Shown here: positions 62,555 through 64,000 of the stretch, one piece after another
How positions within the stretch are numbered: position 1 is the stretch's first letter
How the letters are laid out: each line of letters begins with the position of its first letter
Assembly (NCBI RefSeq): GCF_014280965.1
Contig: NZ_JACODZ010000008.1
Coordinates: 186,001 to 250,000 of the forward strand
Source of the DNA: Echinicola salinicaeni
GTDB taxonomy: Bacteria; Bacteroidota; Bacteroidia; Cytophagales; Cyclobacteriaceae
Direction: 5' to 3'
DNA length: 64,000 bases
Notes under the pieces: generated by a model
The model's input: only the letters and a program-made list of their open reading frames with translations
What the model was told of the DNA's origin: nothing
Database searches by the model: none
Made by a program: the position numbers and the translations under genes

Positions 62555-64000
62555 TACCTTGCTCTATTAGATTAACAAAAAGTTTAATTGCCCCTGGAAC
62601 TCCTGCAGGCAACAACCTGAACCAAGAAATCCCTGAATAGGTATACGTTCCTTTCCCATATTTTGCCAAAAGGAGACTTCCCTTACTTGCACTTTCACCT
62701 GGATCATTCATGGTAAGTGGCGTAACGTATTGCTTGTCCCAATTATCTGGGAAGTACAAACCTCTTTCCTGTACCCATCCTTCAAAATCCTCCATACTTA
62801 TGGGATTAGGCCCTTGCAAAACCGAATGGGCTTTGAAGTCCACCATTACAGGTGAATTTTCAACCGCTACCCTTTTCCGGGTAATATCAAAAGGATAGGG
62901 GCCCAACTGATCTGTCATCAATGAAGCGGTGGTATTGTATTGGACAATCAAGTTCCCCCCGTTTTCAACATATTTCATTAATTCGTCAAACTGATTGACC
63001 AATTGCTCATTGACGTTAAAGGCTCTGATTCCTATTATGACAGTTGAAAAACCTGACAGCCTTGCTTCATCAAAACTTCCACTTTCCAAAATTGATACCG
63101 AATATCCTAGGTTCTGCAATACCTGGGGAACATCATCTCCTGCCCCTGGAATATAGGCTATCTTTTGATCACTGATCTTCAGATCAAGTTTAATTAAATC
63201 AAATTTTGCTTTTGGAAAATAAGTCAGTTCAGGAATATGCTTATAACTGATATGCCTTACTCCTTGATCATAGGTTTTACCACCATTAGTCTTATACTGA
63301 GCTGTTATGCTGGTCTTGCCTATTTTTGCATCACCATTGATACTGATTTGATAAGTAATTGTTTTATCGTTTTGATTCTTATCCTCCGATATAATCTTAT
63401 AGGCACTTTGCGACAAGCCTAATAGTTCCAAGCTTCCAGGAACTAGTTTATCTTTAAATTTTACACTAATAGTAAAAATTGCGGGCTTGCCAGCAATGGC
63501 GTAAACCTGATCTTGTTCAATGCTCAACTGAATGGCAGGAATCAAAACAAAAGGTTGGTTGATCTCGCCATCAACCGGATCATTATATTTATACTTTAAA
63601 GGCACATCAAGTTGAAATTGCTGTCCATCAATATTGAAACTAACCTTAGCTAAAATAGTTGGCTTATTGAATGCCATACCTATCTTGCATTGGTCTGTTA
63701 CGTTATAAAGCTTGCCTTTTGGTTCTTTTTCTATCCAATAAGGCTGAGAAACATTGTTACTAGTTACGAAGGACAGCTGCATTCTTTCCCTCAAAACCTC
63801 ATTATTTGAGACTGTTTTGTTCAAATCATGATTTCCATCCTGGACGTCTATTTTATTCACTTCCACTGGAATTGAGGATGGATTATTAAAAATAAAGGTT
63901 GTATTCACCTTTTCTCCAACATAAGCCTCTTGTTTGTCTGCTAAAAGCTCCATTTTTAGCCCTAGCGTATTCACAACTATTTCATCAATAAGTGCTTTTT
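62547..64000 (-). CDS. PIG-L/LmbE deacetylase-family protein, C-terminal part (5' end outside window)
   Basis: The frame is open to the window edge (the GTG at 63972-63974 is not the start; codons continue to 64000), so at least 484 residues of a longer protein are seen. It consists of beta-sandwich-like repeats (YVGEKVNTTFIFNNPSSIPV, VYAIAGKPAIFTISVKFK) followed by a Rossmann-like flavodoxin/GATase-type domain (FSTVIIGIRAFNVNEQLVNQ, ENGGNLIVQYNTTASL). This matches the C-terminal part of the long (~830-residue) Bacteroidota PIG-L deacetylases, whose LmbE-like catalytic domain would be off the window. It likely acts on N-acetylated sugar substrates. It overlaps the 34-residue peptide gene. Confidence 0.72.
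   Translation of the reverse strand, partial: KALIDEIVVNTLGLKMELLADKQEAYVGEKVNTTFIFNNPSSIPVEVNKIDVQDGNHDLNKTVSNNEVLRERMQLSFVTSNNVSQPYWIEKEPKGKLYNVTDQCKIGMAFNKPTILAKVSFNIDGQQFQLDVPLKYKYNDPVDGEINQPFVLIPAIQLSIEQDQVYAIAGKPAIFTISVKFKDKLVPGSLELLGLSQSAYKIISEDKNQNDKTITYQISINGDAKIGKTSITAQYKTNGGKTYDQGVRHISYKHIPELTYFPKAKFDLIKLDLKISDQKIAYIPGAGDDVPQVLQNLGYSVSILESGSFDEARLSGFSTVIIGIRAFNVNEQLVNQFDELMKYVENGGNLIVQYNTTASLMTDQLGPYPFDITRKRVAVENSPVMVDFKAHSVLQGPNPISMEDFEGWVQERGLYFPDNWDKQYVTPLTMNDPGESASKGSLLLAKYGKGTYTYSGISWFRLLPAGVPGAIKLFVNLIEQGNE

Overview
The window looks like chromosomal DNA of a free-living Bacteroidota bacterium, most likely order Cytophagales near Cyclobacteriaceae. The evidence is the AT-rich sequence, the TAnnTTTG-type promoter boxes, many exported proteins whose signal peptides end in AQ, an S8 protease with a type IX secretion C-terminal domain, NIPSNAP, DUF2911 and PIG-L families, and a succinylase-type DapD. 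No rRNA, tRNA, CRISPR array, phage or intact insertion sequence was seen. The genus call is inference.

Layout. 1-3674 (+): end of a Bcr/CflA exporter, an ABC-F ATPase and an RlmI-type rRNA methyltransferase. 3675-15436: mixed metabolic genes (FNT channel, a barrel protein, LhgO, a membrane-anchored GltB-like FMN protein, YheT hydrolase, HI0933 flavoprotein, an HPt protein, an exported zinc-finger-like protein, a TPR protein, DapD, a glycosyltransferase). 15437-20487: a 484-base non-coding region with DnaA-box-like sites and operator-like half-sites, then a tightly overlapping metal-import operon (DtxR/MntR regulator, binding protein, ATPase, two permeases). The first permease carries a C-terminal copy of the DtxR winged-helix and metal-sensing domains. 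20658-28064: NIPSNAP, two proteins of unknown role, a Vms1/VLRF1-like protein, an ammonium channel, a FadL-like porin and an aldo/keto reductase.

28065-34519 (-): a TPP-riboswitch-controlled thiamine operon, thiS-thiC-tenI-like-thiE-thiG-thiH-thiF(rhodanese), without thiD. 34568-45627: a phosphodiesterase, a TPR protein and gyrA, envelope proteins, rpe, the S8 protease with a lipoprotein, and a TrpF-like protein lacking both catalytic residues. 45678-56386 (-): a nine-gene run, holA-TPR(995 aa)-barrel-SPOR-exbB-exbD-tonB-folC-trmB, which looks like an envelope energy-transduction module of Tol/Ton type set between housekeeping genes. 56605-64000: TPR protein, universal stress protein, 2-hydroxyacid dehydrogenase, Mpg glycosylase, DUF2911 protein, and a PIG-L deacetylase-family protein, a 34-residue membrane peptide and a sodium symporter whose genes overlap.

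The most interesting points are the permease-DtxR fusion, the VLRF1-like peptidyl-tRNA hydrolase candidate, the hidden 34-residue membrane protein coupled to the symporter, the DnaA-box-bearing AT-rich gap, and an ABC-F protein in which every missing motif falls on one ATP site. All family assignments were made by reading the sequence; no database search was possible.
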